Source: Paenibacillus piscarius (GTDB taxonomy: Bacteria > Bacillota > Bacilli > Paenibacillales > Paenibacillaceae). From it: a stretch of 64,000 bases of DNA. The stretch covers positions 410,327-474,326 of the forward strand of contig NZ_JAIEUI010000002.1 of NCBI RefSeq assembly GCF_022234545.1, read 5' to 3'. Of this stretch, positions 62,972-64,000 are shown piece after piece. The translations under genes and the position numbers were made by a program. The notes below the pieces were generated by a model. That model was not told the DNA's origin. It saw only the letters and a program-made list of their open reading frames with translations, and did no database searches. Every line of letters begins with the position of its first letter. Position 1 is the stretch's first letter.

Positions 62972-64000
62972 CTACTTCACGATCCGCAATCCGCAGTAAT
63001 CCATAATCAGCTCACTGAACAGCATATTCGACCAGGAGAACCATGGACGGGTAAATGCTGTAGCATCATCAACGGAGAAGCCTTCATGCGTCAGGCCTGT
63101 GCCGCCGTCCGTGTCCTGAATAAGCTGGAGCAAGCGTTCCTTCTCACTGCGCTCCGGCGACGTAAGTCCTTGCATCGACAAGGCGATGTGCCAGATATAC
63201 CCCCTCGGGGTATGCGGACTGCCGATGCCTTCAGCGATTTGTCCTTTATAGTAATAAGGATTGTCTTCGCTGAGGATAAATCTCCGGGTGTTGCGGTACA
63301 CCTCGTCATTCTCATCAGTGTAGCCGAGGTAAGGCAAGGACAGCAGGCTTGGCACATTGGCATCATCCATAAGATTATAGTGGCCCAGCCCATCCGTCTC
63401 ATAAGCATAGATTCTCCCGTAGACCGGATGATTATAGATGCCATGCTCCTGAATCCCCTGATTAATCTCCTGGCCCAGCTTCTGTGCGGCCGCCGCAAGC
63501 TCCTGATCCCCGTAGATCTCTTGAGCGATCTCTTCCAGATAGCGCAGGACCACCACAGCGAACATATTGGACGGCACCAGATATCCATACTCACAGCAAT
63601 CATCGCTTGGCCGGAAGCCGGACCAGGTCATCCCGGTGTAAGCCGTTTCACTGCCCTTGCCCTCCCGGGTCAAGGTATCGGTGAGTGGTGCATCGAGCCG
63701 CTGGAACGTATAGGGCGACTCTGTCTCATGATGCAGCTCCACCCTCCACAGCTTGAGGATTTCAAGCGCGGCCTTGCGGAAGGTCTCGTCGAACTGCGTA
63801 ACGCAGCCGCTGTTCTTCCAGAGCAGATAGCTAAGCTGAATCGGATACGCCAGCGAATCAATCTCATACTTGCGTTCCCAGATCCACGGATTCATGTTGG
63901 TAATATCCGCTTGGTGTCCGTGGCCGTTCGCCTCTTCATTGAAGGCATTGGCATACGGATCGAGCAGAACGTAGTTAATCTGCCGCTTCACCAGACCCGC
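62972..64000 (-). CDS. Exo-alpha-1,6-mannosidase, GH125 (N-terminal end off window)
   Basis: About 343 residues visible; the frame stays open to the window edge, so perhaps 90 N-terminal residues are missing against the usual length of about 430. Landmarks: LLDPYANAFNEEANG, NPWIWERKYEIDSLAYPIQL, MTWSGFRPSDDCCEYGYLVP, GIYNHPVYGRIYAYETDG and WFSWSNMLFSEL. GH125 is an inverting exo-alpha-mannosidase of gut and soil bacteria. It precedes the mannoside importer and GH38 genes in the same direction, so it probably belongs to their operon. Confidence 0.93.
   Translation of the reverse strand, partial: AGLVKRQINYVLLDPYANAFNEEANGHGHQADITNMNPWIWERKYEIDSLAYPIQLSYLLWKNSGCVTQFDETFRKAALEILKLWRVELHHETESPYTFQRLDAPLTDTLTREGKGSETAYTGMTWSGFRPSDDCCEYGYLVPSNMFAVVVLRYLEEIAQEIYGDQELAAAAQKLGQEINQGIQEHGIYNHPVYGRIYAYETDGLGHYNLMDDANVPSLLSLPYLGYTDENDEVYRNTRRFILSEDNPYYYKGQIAEGIGSPHTPRGYIWHIALSMQGLTSPERSEKERLLQLIQDTDGGTGLTHEGFSVDDATAFTRPWFSWSNMLFSELIMDYCGLRIVK

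Overview
The window looks like a chromosomal segment of a Paenibacillus-type Firmicute. Evidence: moderate-to-high G+C with AGGAGG-type ribosome binding sites; YesM/YesN-type two-component pairs next to carbohydrate ABC importers that carry no ATPase of their own; a giant S-layer-homology (SLH) surface protein; many glycoside hydrolases; a Bacillus-type trehalose PTS operon; and a Bacillus-type malate module. No rRNA, tRNA, prophage, transposase or cas gene was seen.

Layout. (a) 1-11.4 kb, minus strand: secreted GH85 endo-beta-N-acetylglucosaminidase, YesM/YesN-type kinase and regulator, LplA/B/C-type importer, GH3 enzyme (cut by the window edge). (b) 11.4-12.4 kb: a gene-free 1-kb block full of tandem repeats. 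(c) 12.4-14.9 kb: two overlapping GH43 genes. (d) 15.3-22.5 kb: a 1986-residue SLH protein and an orphan response regulator with a SARP/BTAD-like output region. (e) 22.6-27.5 kb: treC-treP-treR with a TreR-type operator upstream. (f) 27.8-30.6 kb: Gfo/Idh/MocA oxidoreductase and ThuA-like gene, divergent from an AraC regulator. (g) 30.8-35.1 kb: collagen-like protein, MFS transporter, SGNH hydrolase, small pectate lyase. (h) 35.3-37.8 kb: complete polar amino-acid ABC importer. (i) 37.9-42.0 kb: AI-2E-family membrane protein, OmpR/kinase pair, SUFU-domain protein. (j) 42.2-45.7 kb: heterodimeric ABC exporter. (k) 45.9-52.0 kb: malic enzyme, 2HCT transporter, DcuS/CitA-type kinase and its regulator. 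(l) 52.1-56.8 kb: diguanylate cyclase, deoxyribonucleotidase-like HAD, a more A+T-rich epimerase/FkbM pair, a tiny membrane protein. (m) 56.9-64 kb: GH38 alpha-mannosidase, CUT1 importer and GH125 exo-alpha-mannosidase (cut by the edge), an alpha-mannoside module. Taken with the secreted GH85 enzyme, regions (a) and (m) together suggest use of mannose-rich N-glycans.

The most unusual content is between genes. First, a roughly 140-190 bp element occurs three times, always between co-directional neighbouring genes and always in the same orientation as them; it folds on paper into a shared stem structure, and one copy carries a 42-nt two-hairpin insert. Second, four unrelated intergenic tandem arrays share the same unit length of about 51 bp, most with a short palindrome per unit; one family also has a solo copy elsewhere. 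Third, a 43-bp site is shared upstream of the GH43 genes and between the ThuA gene and the AraC gene. Smaller items are a long hairpin repeat in the two sugar-importer regions, a near-complete anti-16S-tail leader before the epimerase, a G-quadruplex-type run after the ABC exporter, a 16-bp x 8 tandem repeat, and a perfect 32-bp palindrome between treP and treR.
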